Below are positions 24,877-32,854 of a stretch of DNA of 37,646 nt, piece by piece (the stretch's first letter is position 1; every line of letters starts with the position of its first letter). The notes under the pieces were generated by a model. It searched no databases. It saw only the letters and a list, made by a program, of their open reading frames with translations, and was not told the DNA's origin. The stretch covers positions 1 through 37,646 of the forward strand of contig CAINOB010000128.1 in NCBI GenBank assembly GCA_903851365.1. Direction: 5' to 3'. The translations under genes and the position numbers were made by a program. This stretch comes from an uncultured Bacteroidota bacterium. Its GTDB lineage: Bacteria > Bacteroidota > Bacteroidia > Bacteroidales > UBA12481.

Positions 24877-26379
24877 ATGAAATACAGGCTGTTATTTTTA
24901 ATCTTCCTGATACCGCTTGCGGCGCGGGCACAATTGCAGCTTCCCGGAATTTTCTCAGATAACATGATGCTGCAAAGGGATAAACCCATTTGTCTTTGGG
25001 GAAAAGCTGCCCCCGGGGAGAAGGTAACTGTCATATTTTCAAATGAAACAAAATCAATAATTACAGGGACAGATTCCTCCTGGTGTGTTTATCTGCCAGC
25101 TCAAAAGGCAAATTCCTATGGACAAAATCTGGTGGTGAGTACCGACAGTGAAAAGAGGGAACTGCGAAATATTTTAATCGGCGATATCTGGCTGTGCATC
25201 GGTCAAAGCAATATGGAGTTTCCGATGAGGAATGAAGCAAGTTTTGCACAGGAAAAAGCAGCCAGCAATCAGCCCATGCTCAGGTTTTTTAATCCCGACT
25301 ATCCGGGCAAGAATATTTATGACACACTTTTTACCGATTCAGTGGCGGAGATGCTCTCGCCCGTCAAATTTTACCGGGGTCAATGGCAGTCGTGCGACAG
25401 CATCACCTTTAAAAAAATGAGTGCTGTCGCCTATTACTTCGGCAAGGCGATCAAAGAAAAGGCTGATATTCCTGTTGGCCTGATCAATCTTTCAATCGGC
25501 GGGGCGCCATTGGAAACATTTATCGATAAAGATGCGCTGAAAAAAAGCAGACAGTTTTCATCGAAAATGAATGGTGACTGGATGATTAATGATGCTTTAC
25601 CTGTCTGGATAAGGGAGAGGGGCAAGCAGAATGTTGGGAAATTGGCCGATGTTGGTGCGGATGAAAATGGTAAAAATCATGGATATAAACCGGGCTTTGC
25701 TTTTTCCTCCGGTATTGAACCGCTCTTGCATTCTGGTATCAAGGGTGTTATCTGTTACCAGGGCGAAAGCAATGCCCAGGAAATGAATCGGGTAAGTGAG
25801 TATGCAGCTTTATCAAAACTGATGGTGGATAATTATCGGACCAGATGGAAAGATCCAAAATTGCCCTTCTATTTTGTGCAGTTATCCTCTATTGATACTT
25901 TAAAATATAAGGGCCAGCTTTGGCCGGAATTCCGGAATGAACAGCGAAAAATGCTTCACTCTATTAGCTATAGTGGAATGGCGGTAACCAGTGATATCGG
26001 ATTCAGGGATAACGTACACCCGACGAACAAAAAAGACGTTGGTGAGCGGCTGGCCAGGTGGGCCCTGAACAAAACATACGGATATCAGGTTATCCCCTCC
26101 GGACCCCTGCCCATTAAAGCAGTTTATAAAAACAGCAAGGTTTTTATTTCATTTGAGTTTATTGCGAACGGATTAAAAACACCGGATGGTTCCCCTATTA
26201 GGGGATTTTCCCTGGATGGGATCCATGAGGTTGAAGGTATTCCTGAAAATGGTGGAATTGTAATTTATTCAGATCAAAAACCCAACTTTGTTTATTACGG
26301 ATGGAAGCCATTTAGTGATGGCAATCTGATTAATTCAGAAAATCTCCCTGCTTCAACATTTAAAATTAAAATGAAGTAA
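24877..26379 (+). CDS. Sialate O-acetylesterase-like SGNH hydrolase, secreted
   Basis: I use the ATG at 24877, which begins a signal peptide (MKYRLLFLIFLIPLAARAQ) and gives 500 residues. The catalytic serine is S111 in GQSNMEF. Block GESNAQE near residue 300 and D378/H381 in DNVHPT complete the SGNH site. An N-terminal beta-sandwich (IFSDNMMLQRDKPICLWGKA) precedes the catalytic domain, as in this family. It removes O-acetyl groups from sialic acids or other glycans, clearing the way for glycosidases. It starts 24 bases after higA, but cotranscription seems accidental. Confidence 0.92.
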   Translation: MKYRLLFLIFLIPLAARAQLQLPGIFSDNMMLQRDKPICLWGKAAPGEKVTVIFSNETKSIITGTDSSWCVYLPAQKANSYGQNLVVSTDSEKRELRNILIGDIWLCIGQSNMEFPMRNEASFAQEKAASNQPMLRFFNPDYPGKNIYDTLFTDSVAEMLSPVKFYRGQWQSCDSITFKKMSAVAYYFGKAIKEKADIPVGLINLSIGGAPLETFIDKDALKKSRQFSSKMNGDWMINDALPVWIRERGKQNVGKLADVGADENGKNHGYKPGFAFSSGIEPLLHSGIKGVICYQGESNAQEMNRVSEYAALSKLMVDNYRTRWKDPKLPFYFVQLSSIDTLKYKGQLWPEFRNEQRKMLHSISYSGMAVTSDIGFRDNVHPTNKKDVGERLARWALNKTYGYQVIPSGPLPIKAVYKNSKVFISFEFIANGLKTPDGSPIRGFSLDGIHEVEGIPENGGIVIYSDQKPNFVYYGWKPFSDGNLINSENLPASTFKIKMK

Positions 26380-26399
26380 ACACTTTCCTGGGGTTGACC

Positions 26400-26459
26400 A
26401 TCAGGGACCATGCACAGAATCATAAGTCCCGATAAAAAGAGGGTGACCTTTGCATTCAT
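26400..26459 (-). pseudogene. Possible signal-peptide scrap of a lost secreted protein
   Basis: The minus strand from the ATG at 26459 reads MNAKVTLFLSGLMILCMVPD, then GQPQES. This has the basic-hydrophobic-polar layout of a signal peptide. The frame then continues into the antisense of the esterase gene without recognisable content. It may be the 5' end of a truncated gene or chance. The remainder of 26380-26686 holds only the lipoprotein promoter. Confidence 0.25.
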
Positions 26460-26642
26460 GATTCTTTTGAATAAAATTCAATCCTTGCAAAAAAGTGTTA
26501 AAAAGATATTCTGAATTATTGATTAATCCAAATCATCCTCAATGCTTTACGACAATTTTTTGCTGAAAATATCATCTGGAACAATTGGTCAGCAAAGAGA
26601 GTAACCAGTTGAAAATTGATCTTCATCTAAATAAAAAAAGGG

Positions 26643-26650
26643 TAACTTTG
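26643..26650 (+). promoter_or_regulatory. -7 promoter box for the lipoprotein gene
   Basis: TAACTTTG matches TAnnTTTG, 36 bases before the chosen ATG at 26687. It lies inside the longer open frame starting at 26585, which supports the later start. A diverged copy of the surrounding sequence (AGGGTgACcTTTG) occurs at about 26439-26451. Confidence 0.55.
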
Positions 26651-26686
26651 GTATTAAGCTTTAAGAATACAAAGTCATATCAATCT

Positions 26687-27451
26687 ATGAGGACAAAAAT
26701 AAGGTACCCGTTCATTTTCCTGATGATCATAGCTATTTCGATAATAGCATCCTGCAAAAAGGACACTATCGGATCGGTCAGTGGTGTGGTAACCATTTAC
26801 GAATCTTCGACTCCTGCCGTGAAAACTCCATTGGCAGGTGTCAAGCTTTTTCTGGTTAATACTGATTTTAAGCTCGATTCGGTTGATTATGCGAATAATA
26901 AAGGCGCCATTGTTGACTCCACCGTGACGGGTGCCGACGGGAAATATCAGATTGCCGCGATTCCCAATGGAAACTGGGCGATTGTGCCAATTCCGGATAC
27001 CATCATGTACCGTTTCGAGCTCGAAAGCTCTGCGGATTCAGTCAGGTTTACTATTAATAAGGAGTCATTTGTTTCAAAAGTTGATTTCACGACCGCTGTG
27101 CCGGTTGCCAGCGATAACGGTTTTCATATTCGTATTACCTCCATTAACCGTCCCAATGGTTACTGGTTCTCCGTTTACAGGCCGCTATTTTTGTTCAATA
27201 TCATACCTTCGCTGAGACGTATCAGAATTAATAATATAGTTCTTTTTACTTCCGATGATATGACCATGGATCTCCATTTTGGAATATTCGAATTCTTATA
27301 TGCAGTATCCAATAATTTTGTGGTCAAGGCGCATGACAGTGCCGGGTTCCCGGTTGAATCCTATTGGATTACATTTGATTACTTTAATACCCCTGCAAAT
27401 TCACACTGGCAAATCGACTGGTCGGCACAAACCATTACCCGGATAGATTGA
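26687..27451 (+). CDS. Lipoprotein with carboxypeptidase-regulatory-like domain
   Basis: I start at Met 26687 (MRTKIRYPFIFLMIIAISII followed by the lipobox Cys in IIASC), giving 254 residues. After the lipid anchor, residues about 30-120 read SVSGVVTIYESSTPAVKTPL and VTGADGKYQIAAIPNGNWAI. This is the GxVTD..GxYxI pattern of a CarboxypepD_reg-like beta-sandwich. The remaining half is beta-rich without recognised motifs. It is likely anchored to the outer membrane. It converges with the beta-barrel gene ending at 27470, 18 bases away. No catalytic residues were seen; a structural or adhesion role is guesswork. Confidence 0.7.
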   Translation: MRTKIRYPFIFLMIIAISIIASCKKDTIGSVSGVVTIYESSTPAVKTPLAGVKLFLVNTDFKLDSVDYANNKGAIVDSTVTGADGKYQIAAIPNGNWAIVPIPDTIMYRFELESSADSVRFTINKESFVSKVDFTTAVPVASDNGFHIRITSINRPNGYWFSVYRPLFLFNIIPSLRRIRINNIVLFTSDDMTMDLHFGIFEFLYAVSNNFVVKAHDSAGFPVESYWITFDYFNTPANSHWQIDWSAQTITRID

Positions 27452-27469
27452 CCAGGATATCTTGAACGG

Positions 27470-28180
27470 TTAAAGCCGGTAAATAACTCCGTAGGAAATG
27501 AAATTTGGTCGTCCGACTGCAAGCTCAGCAGTCAAACCAATATTATTCAAAACATAAGCTCTGATACCAAATAGAACAATCTGATACCCGAATTTATTTT
27601 GTACGATGGGATTCCAAATCTGGTCAGGACCAATGTTCAGAAATTTCATAACCGAGGCCACCTCGTGGTATTTATCCAGGATATCATATAAAATTCCGTT
27701 AGTACTGGTAAATATGGCGTTCCTGTGATATCCCAGCCTGACCCCTGAGTACATGTCAACCCGTTTTTTGTTACCATAATGAACCAAAACTCTGGCTCCA
27801 ATATTAAATCGAGTAAGGTCGGCACCCACATCGCTGCGAATAGTGTCGGTTCCGGCAATAATTTCATAATTGGTAATAGCAAAGCCCATTCTCTGGTAAG
27901 AACCTATCAGGCCAACACTTAACCAATTTTTATAAATACAATAATCGACACTTCCCTGGACGGCTGGGTAGGAGAATGTGCTTAGATTCTTGGATATTAT
28001 GTTGGCTTGGCTGAATAAAAAACCTATACCACTGGACGATAATGTGGCAGAAAAGACATACTTATGTTCATGATTCTGAGCAAATAGAAAATTGCTCTGG
28101 ATGAAGATAGCTATGGCTAATATTAAAATTCTAAAAGAGTCGCTCACGGTTGTTTGATAAGGATGATCCATCTGTTTCAA
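27470..28180 (-). CDS. Probable outer-membrane beta-barrel protein
   Basis: 236 residues. A hydrophobic signal segment (ILILAIAIFIQSNFLFAQ) follows a long N-terminal extension, so the start may be Met4. The mature part has alternating strands ending in aromatic residues, such as NWLSVGLIGSYQRMGFAI, FNIGARVLVHYG, MYSGVRLGYH and LTAELAVGRP. It terminates in VIYRL rather than the more usual terminal Phe. This fits an OmpW/OMP_b-brl type barrel of 8 or so strands. I do not recognise a specific family. Confidence 0.6.
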   Translation of the reverse strand: MKQMDHPYQTTVSDSFRILILAIAIFIQSNFLFAQNHEHKYVFSATLSSSGIGFLFSQANIISKNLSTFSYPAVQGSVDYCIYKNWLSVGLIGSYQRMGFAITNYEIIAGTDTIRSDVGADLTRFNIGARVLVHYGNKKRVDMYSGVRLGYHRNAIFTSTNGILYDILDKYHEVASVMKFLNIGPDQIWNPIVQNKFGYQIVLFGIRAYVLNNIGLTAELAVGRPNFISYGVIYRL

Positions 28181-28276
28181 GCTGGTGTTTCATTTTGACA
28201 CGGTAATTTCTTAACTTTTCTCAAAATAATTGCTGTCATGAAGCGATTTCTTTATACCAAGCAAAAGGTTATTTAA

Positions 28277-29794
28277 ATGAAGAATATCTTAATATCATTT
28301 TTATTACTCTTTAATATTGCTGCTTTCGGACAAAACATGGTAAATAATTCCGATACCACCTATGGCATTTTAAAGTGTAATAACTCTCCGATATTTGAAA
28401 CCCTTAATAAAAGCAAGGCCTGTGTACTGAAATGCTCGGATAAAACCCGATCGCATTTTGCAGATGTTTATGCTAAATGGGGTATGTATTCTTGGACCAA
28501 TGACTTGTATTTTGGCCTTCATGGCGGGTTGTATATTTCAGATCAAAATGAACAGGACGTTTATAAATCTGAATTAAGAAAGATTTCAAAATTTGTTCAG
28601 TCTGAAAACGACTCAACAGAAATAGTACCTTATAAAGTGAAGGCGGATGGTTCATCCTGCAACAGGAATACAGAATCGGGACTTGATTATGACCGTTCGG
28701 CTGAGTTTATTCTGGATGTTTTAAGAGTTTATGCAGTAACCGGAGATAGGGAATTCTTAGGAGAAATGTATCCGGTAATGTTGCGGATTGTTAACTGGCT
28801 TGCGAAACAAAACAGGGATAACGATATTCTGCTGGAAGGCAGATCCGTGCGAGCGCCAATCACCGGCGTTGGAAGCTGTGTTAGTGTAACCTATATTGGC
28901 GATGCGGTAAAGAATGATTTTAAAGACTTTGGCGCCTCGATGTTTTATTTTCAGGCATTGCAGCAGTTGGCCACAGCAGAGATGATTCTTAAAATGGACA
29001 AGAAAGCTTCAGCTCATTTGCAAACAGCAAAGGCTATCAGGAAAGCCATAAACAAAATCTTTTGGGATAGCTCGATTAACGGTTACGCCGCCGGGATTAA
29101 TGAAAAGGGGGAAAGAAATAATAATTGGATAACCGGAAATAATTCGCACGCGGTATATTGCGGACTGACGGATATCAGCCAAAGCAAGGTGATAACAGAT
29201 TTTTTAAGCGCAAATAAAAAAGAGTTGATTGATGTTGTACCCTGTCGGGTGAGCCTTGATACTTTTCCGGCTGGCCATTCAAGCAATCCGGCCTATTATT
29301 ATTGGAATGCAGGATGCTGGACCCTGGTATCGGCACCAGTGATGTTGGCATACAGGCATGTCAACGAACTGGAATCGGCTTTGCATGTTATGGATGTACT
29401 ATCGTCAGATAAAGTGAGCAAAACACGATATGGTTTCTTTGAAAGCTACTGGAGCAATTCCGGCAAGCCGAATACCTGTGAGGGATTGCTAATGAATAAT
29501 GGCGGTGTATTATGGGGCTTCTATGAAGGCATACTTGGTGTAAGCTTCAATGGGGACAAGATAATTTTCGAAAAAGAAATACCCGCTTCCTTATTGCCTG
29601 TGGAGGCTAAATTTCGCTACCGTGGAGCCGATATAATTGTGGATTGGGTTGCTTTGGATAAATCAGTTCTTCTGGTTAATAATAAACCTGTTTTGGACTC
29701 AGGAAAATTTTATGAACTGAAGTTAAAGCCTGAAATTAATGAGACGATTAGGATAAAAATAGGAGAAATTCCTGGTAACCATGCTTTCAAGTAA
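28277..29794 (+). CDS. Secreted (alpha/alpha)6-barrel glycosidase
   Basis: 505 residues with a signal peptide (MKNILISFLLLFNIAAFGQ). The body is helical with six-hairpin motifs: SGLDYDRSAEFILDVLRVYA near 135-154, FGASMFYFQALQQLATAEMI near 219-238, and YYWNAGCWTLVSAPVMLAYR near 342-361. A short beta-sheet C-terminal cap follows. The pattern matches amylo-alpha-1,6-glucosidase/GH78/GH63-like clans rather than GH76 or GH88. Acidic residues in the loop near D137-D139 or the late motif FFESYWSNSG could be catalytic. Substrate unknown. It stands alone on its strand. Confidence 0.65.
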   Translation: MKNILISFLLLFNIAAFGQNMVNNSDTTYGILKCNNSPIFETLNKSKACVLKCSDKTRSHFADVYAKWGMYSWTNDLYFGLHGGLYISDQNEQDVYKSELRKISKFVQSENDSTEIVPYKVKADGSSCNRNTESGLDYDRSAEFILDVLRVYAVTGDREFLGEMYPVMLRIVNWLAKQNRDNDILLEGRSVRAPITGVGSCVSVTYIGDAVKNDFKDFGASMFYFQALQQLATAEMILKMDKKASAHLQTAKAIRKAINKIFWDSSINGYAAGINEKGERNNNWITGNNSHAVYCGLTDISQSKVITDFLSANKKELIDVVPCRVSLDTFPAGHSSNPAYYYWNAGCWTLVSAPVMLAYRHVNELESALHVMDVLSSDKVSKTRYGFFESYWSNSGKPNTCEGLLMNNGGVLWGFYEGILGVSFNGDKIIFEKEIPASLLPVEAKFRYRGADIIVDWVALDKSVLLVNNKPVLDSGKFYELKLKPEINETIRIKIGEIPGNHAFK

Positions 29795-29840
29795 CATAAA
29801 AGGATGTTTTAGCAAGAATAACTGCTTAACTGCGGGTGCC

Positions 29841-30047
29841 TTATGCGGCTTTAGCAGTTAATCCAATTGCTTCAGCATACTTCAGGTAGGTTTCAACAGA
29901 AGCTACTACTATTCTTGCTTCAATTGCAAGAAGTTCGATACCAACTAATGATACTCTTACCCATGCATCAACTACAACACCTTTGTCAAGGATACGGTCA
30001 ATAACCTCAACGAGGCTTGATGAACCGATGGTCTTTTCTACTGCCAT
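29841..30047 (-). CDS. gvpA: Gas vesicle structural protein GvpA (orphan)
   Basis: 68 residues, normal length for GvpA. The sequence contains [20 protein letters not shown] and then [20 protein letters not shown], which is the hallmark GvpA core (amphipathic helix, two hydrophobic strands, helix). GvpA is the small hydrophobic protein that polymerises into the gas-vesicle wall. Assembly normally needs accessory genes (gvpF/L, gvpG, gvpJ, gvpK, gvpN and others); none is in this window. It has a clear AGGAG Shine-Dalgarno, unusual in this genome, with a terminator-like hairpin just upstream. This suggests acquisition from another phylum. It may be a remnant of a lost cluster, a silent transfer, or have partners elsewhere. 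Recognition of the protein itself is very secure. Confidence 0.95.
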   Translation of the reverse strand: MAVEKTIGSSSLVEVIDRILDKGVVVDAWVRVSLVGIELLAIEARIVVASVETYLKYAEAIGLTAKAA

Positions 30048-30056
30048 TTTAAAAAT

Positions 30057-30061
30057 CTCCT
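30057..30061 (-). promoter_or_regulatory. Shine-Dalgarno of gvpA
   Basis: On the minus strand AGGAG stands 9 bases before the gvpA ATG. Most genes here have no such element, so it marks gvpA as atypical. Confidence 0.7.
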
Positions 30062-30071
30062 ATAATTTGTT

Positions 30072-30103
30072 AAAAAAAACCGTGCTTTATCAGAGGGACG
30101 GTT
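30072..30103 (-). terminator. Terminator-like hairpin in the gvpA leader
   Basis: On the minus strand AACCGT (30103-30098) pairs with ACGGTT (30083-30078) across a 14-base loop and runs into a tract of eight T. It lies about 25 bases before the gvpA ATG, on the same strand. No minus-strand gene ends upstream of it, so it could attenuate gvpA or be a carried-over terminator from a donor cluster. A weak TATCTTTC box lies upstream at 30139-30146. Confidence 0.5.
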
Positions 30104-30327
30104 TACCTCGTTACAGGAGTTATTCAAAGGGCGTACCAGAAAGATAGGTTAAGGGAGATATAGGGTGCATTAAAAGCTAATGGTCTCTTCCTGAGAGATA
30201 AAAAAATCAAAATAAAATTCAGAAATGTCTGATAGCGGATGGCCGGAGAAGCCCGCCCAGCATTGATTTTGAAATAATCGCACAGCCGTGCGGAAATGGG
30301 CTGATATTTTTACCGGTTGATAATAGT

Positions 30328-30335
30328 TACTTTTG
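30328..30335 (+). promoter_or_regulatory. -7 promoter box for the HipA-like kinase operon
   Basis: TACTTTTG matches TAnnTTTG and ends 7 bases before the ATG at 30343, so the message is expected to be leaderless or nearly so. A 5-bp hairpin (CGCAC-AGCC-GTGCG, 30279-30292) lies further upstream. Confidence 0.55.
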
Positions 30336-30342
30336 TTTACAA

Positions 30343-31128
30343 ATGGATACGATTCGAACAGTTACGGTTACCCGGTACATGCAACCTCTCAGGGAAGGGG
30401 GTTCATTACCTGCATTGGCTGAAGCCGATGATGGCTTCAAATACGTTGTTAAGTTCCGAGGTGGAGGACATGGCGTAAAAACTCTTATCACGGAGCTGAT
30501 AGGAGGCGAGATCGCCCGTGCCCTGGGTTTAAAAGTTCCCGAACTTGTTTTTGCAGAGTTGGATGAATGCTTTGGCCGTACCGAAGGGGATGAGGAAATT
30601 CAGGATCTCCTGAAAGCAAGCAAAGGGCTTAACCTTGGTTTGCATTTTTTATCAGGTGCTTTCACTTATGATCCGGCAGTTACCAGGCTGGATCCGCTTC
30701 TTGCCTCTAAAATTGTTTGGCTCGATAGTTTTATTACCAATGTTGACCGATCATTCCGAAATACGAACATGCTTATCTGGCACCGTGAATTGTGGTTGAT
30801 TGATCATGGATCATGCCTTTATTTTCAGTATAATTGGGATGGCTGGGAGGAGAAAGCAACAGGCCCTTTTCAATATATAAAAGACCATGTACTGCTTTCG
30901 CAGGCTACACAAATGGTGGAGGCAGACCGGATTTGCAGAGAATTGATCAATGAAGACAAGATCCGGGAGATCGTTCAAATGATACCCGACGAATGGCTAA
31001 AGTGGGAATCACAGGACGAAACCCCCGACCAGTTACGATCAGTATATTTCACTTTCTTGAATCGAAGGCTTAATTATTCTGAACAGTTTATTAAAGAAGC
31101 ACAGGATGCAGCAGAAGCACTTATATGA
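30343..31128 (+). CDS. HipA-like kinase (HipA_2 type)
   Basis: 261 residues, shorter than E. coli HipA (about 440) because the N-terminal subdomain is missing. Kinase features are visible: K37 in YVVKFRGGGHG as the likely ATP-binding lysine, then D135, N140 and N142 in NVDRSFRNTN as catalytic residues, and D154 in IDHG as the metal ligand. The HipA_2 family is related to the serine/threonine kinase toxin HipA. No HipB-like antitoxin is adjacent. Instead the 3' end overlaps a DUF3037 gene by 23 bases. This pairing recurs in bacteria as I recall, but its function is undescribed to my knowledge. The promoter box sits 7 bases from the start. Active-site residues look complete. Confidence 0.85.
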   Translation: MDTIRTVTVTRYMQPLREGGSLPALAEADDGFKYVVKFRGGGHGVKTLITELIGGEIARALGLKVPELVFAELDECFGRTEGDEEIQDLLKASKGLNLGLHFLSGAFTYDPAVTRLDPLLASKIVWLDSFITNVDRSFRNTNMLIWHRELWLIDHGSCLYFQYNWDGWEEKATGPFQYIKDHVLLSQATQMVEADRICRELINEDKIREIVQMIPDEWLKWESQDETPDQLRSVYFTFLNRRLNYSEQFIKEAQDAAEALI

Positions 31129-31489
31129 ATATGCCGTTGTAAGGGTTGTTCCTGTAGTCGAACGCGAAGAGTTCGTAAATGCCGGAGTGATCTTATTCTG
31201 TAAAAAGGAAAAATTTATCCGCATGCAATATCATTTGCGGGAAGATAAGATCCTGATGCTGATGCCTGACGCAGATATGCAGGAAATCAGGGAAAACCTT
31301 GAAGCATTCTGCAAAATTGCGGCGGGTGATCAGCAAGGTGGACCAATTGCAGTACTTGATGAAGCTGAGCGTTTTAGATGGCTTACCGCCGTGCGAAGTG
31401 CATCCATTCAAACTTCGAGGCCGCACCCCGGTGTTTGCGACGATCTGGAAGAAACACTGCATACTCTCTTCACGGAAATGGTTAGATAG
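31106..31489 (+). CDS. DUF3037 family protein, partner of the HipA-like kinase
   Basis: 127 residues, full family length. The N-terminal motif YEYAVVRVVPVVEREEFVNA, then GVILFCKKEKF, is the DUF3037 signature. A later block SIQTSRPHPGVCDDLEETLH near 101-120 is also conserved. It is a small cytosolic alpha/beta protein with no known activity. Its start lies inside the kinase gene in another frame (23-base overlap), so the two are coupled in translation. The arrangement resembles toxin-antitoxin or kinase-regulator pairs, but no DNA-binding motif is visible. It may be a substrate, inhibitor or activator of the kinase. Confidence 0.88.
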   Translation: MQQKHLYEYAVVRVVPVVEREEFVNAGVILFCKKEKFIRMQYHLREDKILMLMPDADMQEIRENLEAFCKIAAGDQQGGPIAVLDEAERFRWLTAVRSASIQTSRPHPGVCDDLEETLHTLFTEMVR

Positions 31490-31547
31490 GTCTCAGGCTT
31501 TGACCCACCATAGCAATTGGCATGGCAGTATTGTGCTACAAAAGTCT

Positions 31548-31745
31548 TTATGATTTTTTATCCCTGTCTTTCAGCCAATCAAAGAATCGAGAAACTGTTA
31601 ACCCAATTGCAATCCCCATTAATAAAATAAACCAAAATCCAGCACTGGTTGGTTTGCTCTGAATTCTTGAGTAGAAAACCACATATAAACAGATCGTCAT
31701 TATCAGGGGAACTAATGAAGTCTGTATGCCTTTTCTGTTATTCAT
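31548..31745 (-). CDS. Small two-helix membrane protein
   Basis: I start at Met 31745 (MNNRKGIQTSLVPLIMTICL), giving 65 residues; the longer frame from 31808 overlaps the exchanger start. Two hydrophobic helices, about 9-25 and 34-53, are followed by a charged tail (WLKDRDKKS). No family is recognised. It diverges from the cation exchanger gene with under 50 bases between starts, so the two share a promoter region. Confidence 0.6.
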   Translation of the reverse strand: MNNRKGIQTSLVPLIMTICLYVVFYSRIQSKPTSAGFWFILLMGIAIGLTVSRFFDWLKDRDKKS

Positions 31746-31792
31746 GATAAAAGATTTTAACTTCGAAGGTAAGAATCTTTGAAAAAAAAAAT

Positions 31793-32854
31793 ATGGAATC
31801 ACTGACAATGCCTGTCCTTGTTCTCCTATTTATTGTGAGCGCAGTGGCAATTTGGTTCGCAGGTATCAAATTATCCAAAACTGCCGACATTCTTGCCACA
31901 CATTTTGGTCTCGGCGAAGCATTAGGCGGCTTGATTTTGCTAGCAATAGTTACCAACCTTCCTGAAATTGCCATTACGGTGAGCGCCGCATTGCAGCACA
32001 ACCTCGGACTTGCCATTGGAAATATTCTCGGAGGCATAGCCATACAGACTGTTGTGCTTGTGGTATTGGATGTTTTTGGGTTGGGCAGGAAGGATCCGCT
32101 CACCTATCGAGCAGCATCGCTGGTTCTGGTATTGGAAGGAATAATGGTAATTACGGTATTAACATTAGTGGTTGTTGGTAACCAACTGAGTCCTTCAGTT
32201 ATTTATCTGGGGGTATCACCGATCGATGCTGTAATTGTATTGGTCTGGTTAACAGGTATCTATATGATTGGAAGAGCAAGAACCGAATTGCCATGGCATA
32301 AAATCGGTGTTTTACCTGATAGTCAAAAAGAAAGGAGAGGTCATAAAAGGGAAAAGAATTATGTTGCGGCTAAAGAAAAAGGGATGAGCATTCCAATTGT
32401 CATCCTGATTTTTTCCCTTTGCTCCCTGATCACCTTGATTGCCGGTGTTGGCTTAGAAGTAAGTGGGGATATCATTGCCAAACATATAGGAATGACCGGT
32501 GTTATTTTCGGAGCCACAATTTTAGCCGCAGCTACCGCCTTACCTGAAGTATCAACAGGGTTGGCTTCTATGAAACTGAAGGATTATCAAATGGCGGTGA
32601 GCGATATTTTCGGTGGCAACGCGTTTTTACCGGTACTATTTATGGTGGCAACAGTAATTTCGGGCAAGTCTGTTCTTCCGCAAGCTCACAAAATTGATAT
32701 ATACCTCACCGGCTTAGGTATACTTCTTACAATAATCTATGTCTGCGGATTAATGTTCCGCCCAAGAAAGCAAATACTTCTGATGGGCGTTGATTCATTC
32801 ATTGTCCTGATTGTTTATTTAATCGGACTGCTGGGGTTATTTGTGATTAACTGA
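31793..32854 (+). CDS. Sodium/calcium exchanger (CaCA) family protein
   Basis: 353 residues with about ten transmembrane helices. Both alpha repeats are visible: LGGLILLAIVTNLPEIAITV near 43-62 and FGATILAAATALPEVSTGLA near 241-260, each with the key acidic residue in the LPE motif, followed by NILGG and DIFGGN. A charged cytoplasmic loop lies between the halves (about 175-202). It exports Ca2+ or a similar cation in exchange for Na+ or H+. Ion choice cannot be read from sequence. The last 18 bases overlap the convergent lysine/histidine-rich protein gene. Confidence 0.92.
   Translation: MESLTMPVLVLLFIVSAVAIWFAGIKLSKTADILATHFGLGEALGGLILLAIVTNLPEIAITVSAALQHNLGLAIGNILGGIAIQTVVLVVLDVFGLGRKDPLTYRAASLVLVLEGIMVITVLTLVVVGNQLSPSVIYLGVSPIDAVIVLVWLTGIYMIGRARTELPWHKIGVLPDSQKERRGHKREKNYVAAKEKGMSIPIVILIFSLCSLITLIAGVGLEVSGDIIAKHIGMTGVIFGATILAAATALPEVSTGLASMKLKDYQMAVSDIFGGNAFLPVLFMVATVISGKSVLPQAHKIDIYLTGLGILLTIIYVCGLMFRPRKQILLMGVDSFIVLIVYLIGLLGLFVIN

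Noticed and set aside
29820-29859. AACTGCT/AGCAGTT hairpin at the gvpA 3' end
   Set aside because: The stem overlaps the stop codon, the loop is long and no T-run follows, so it is not a convincing terminator.
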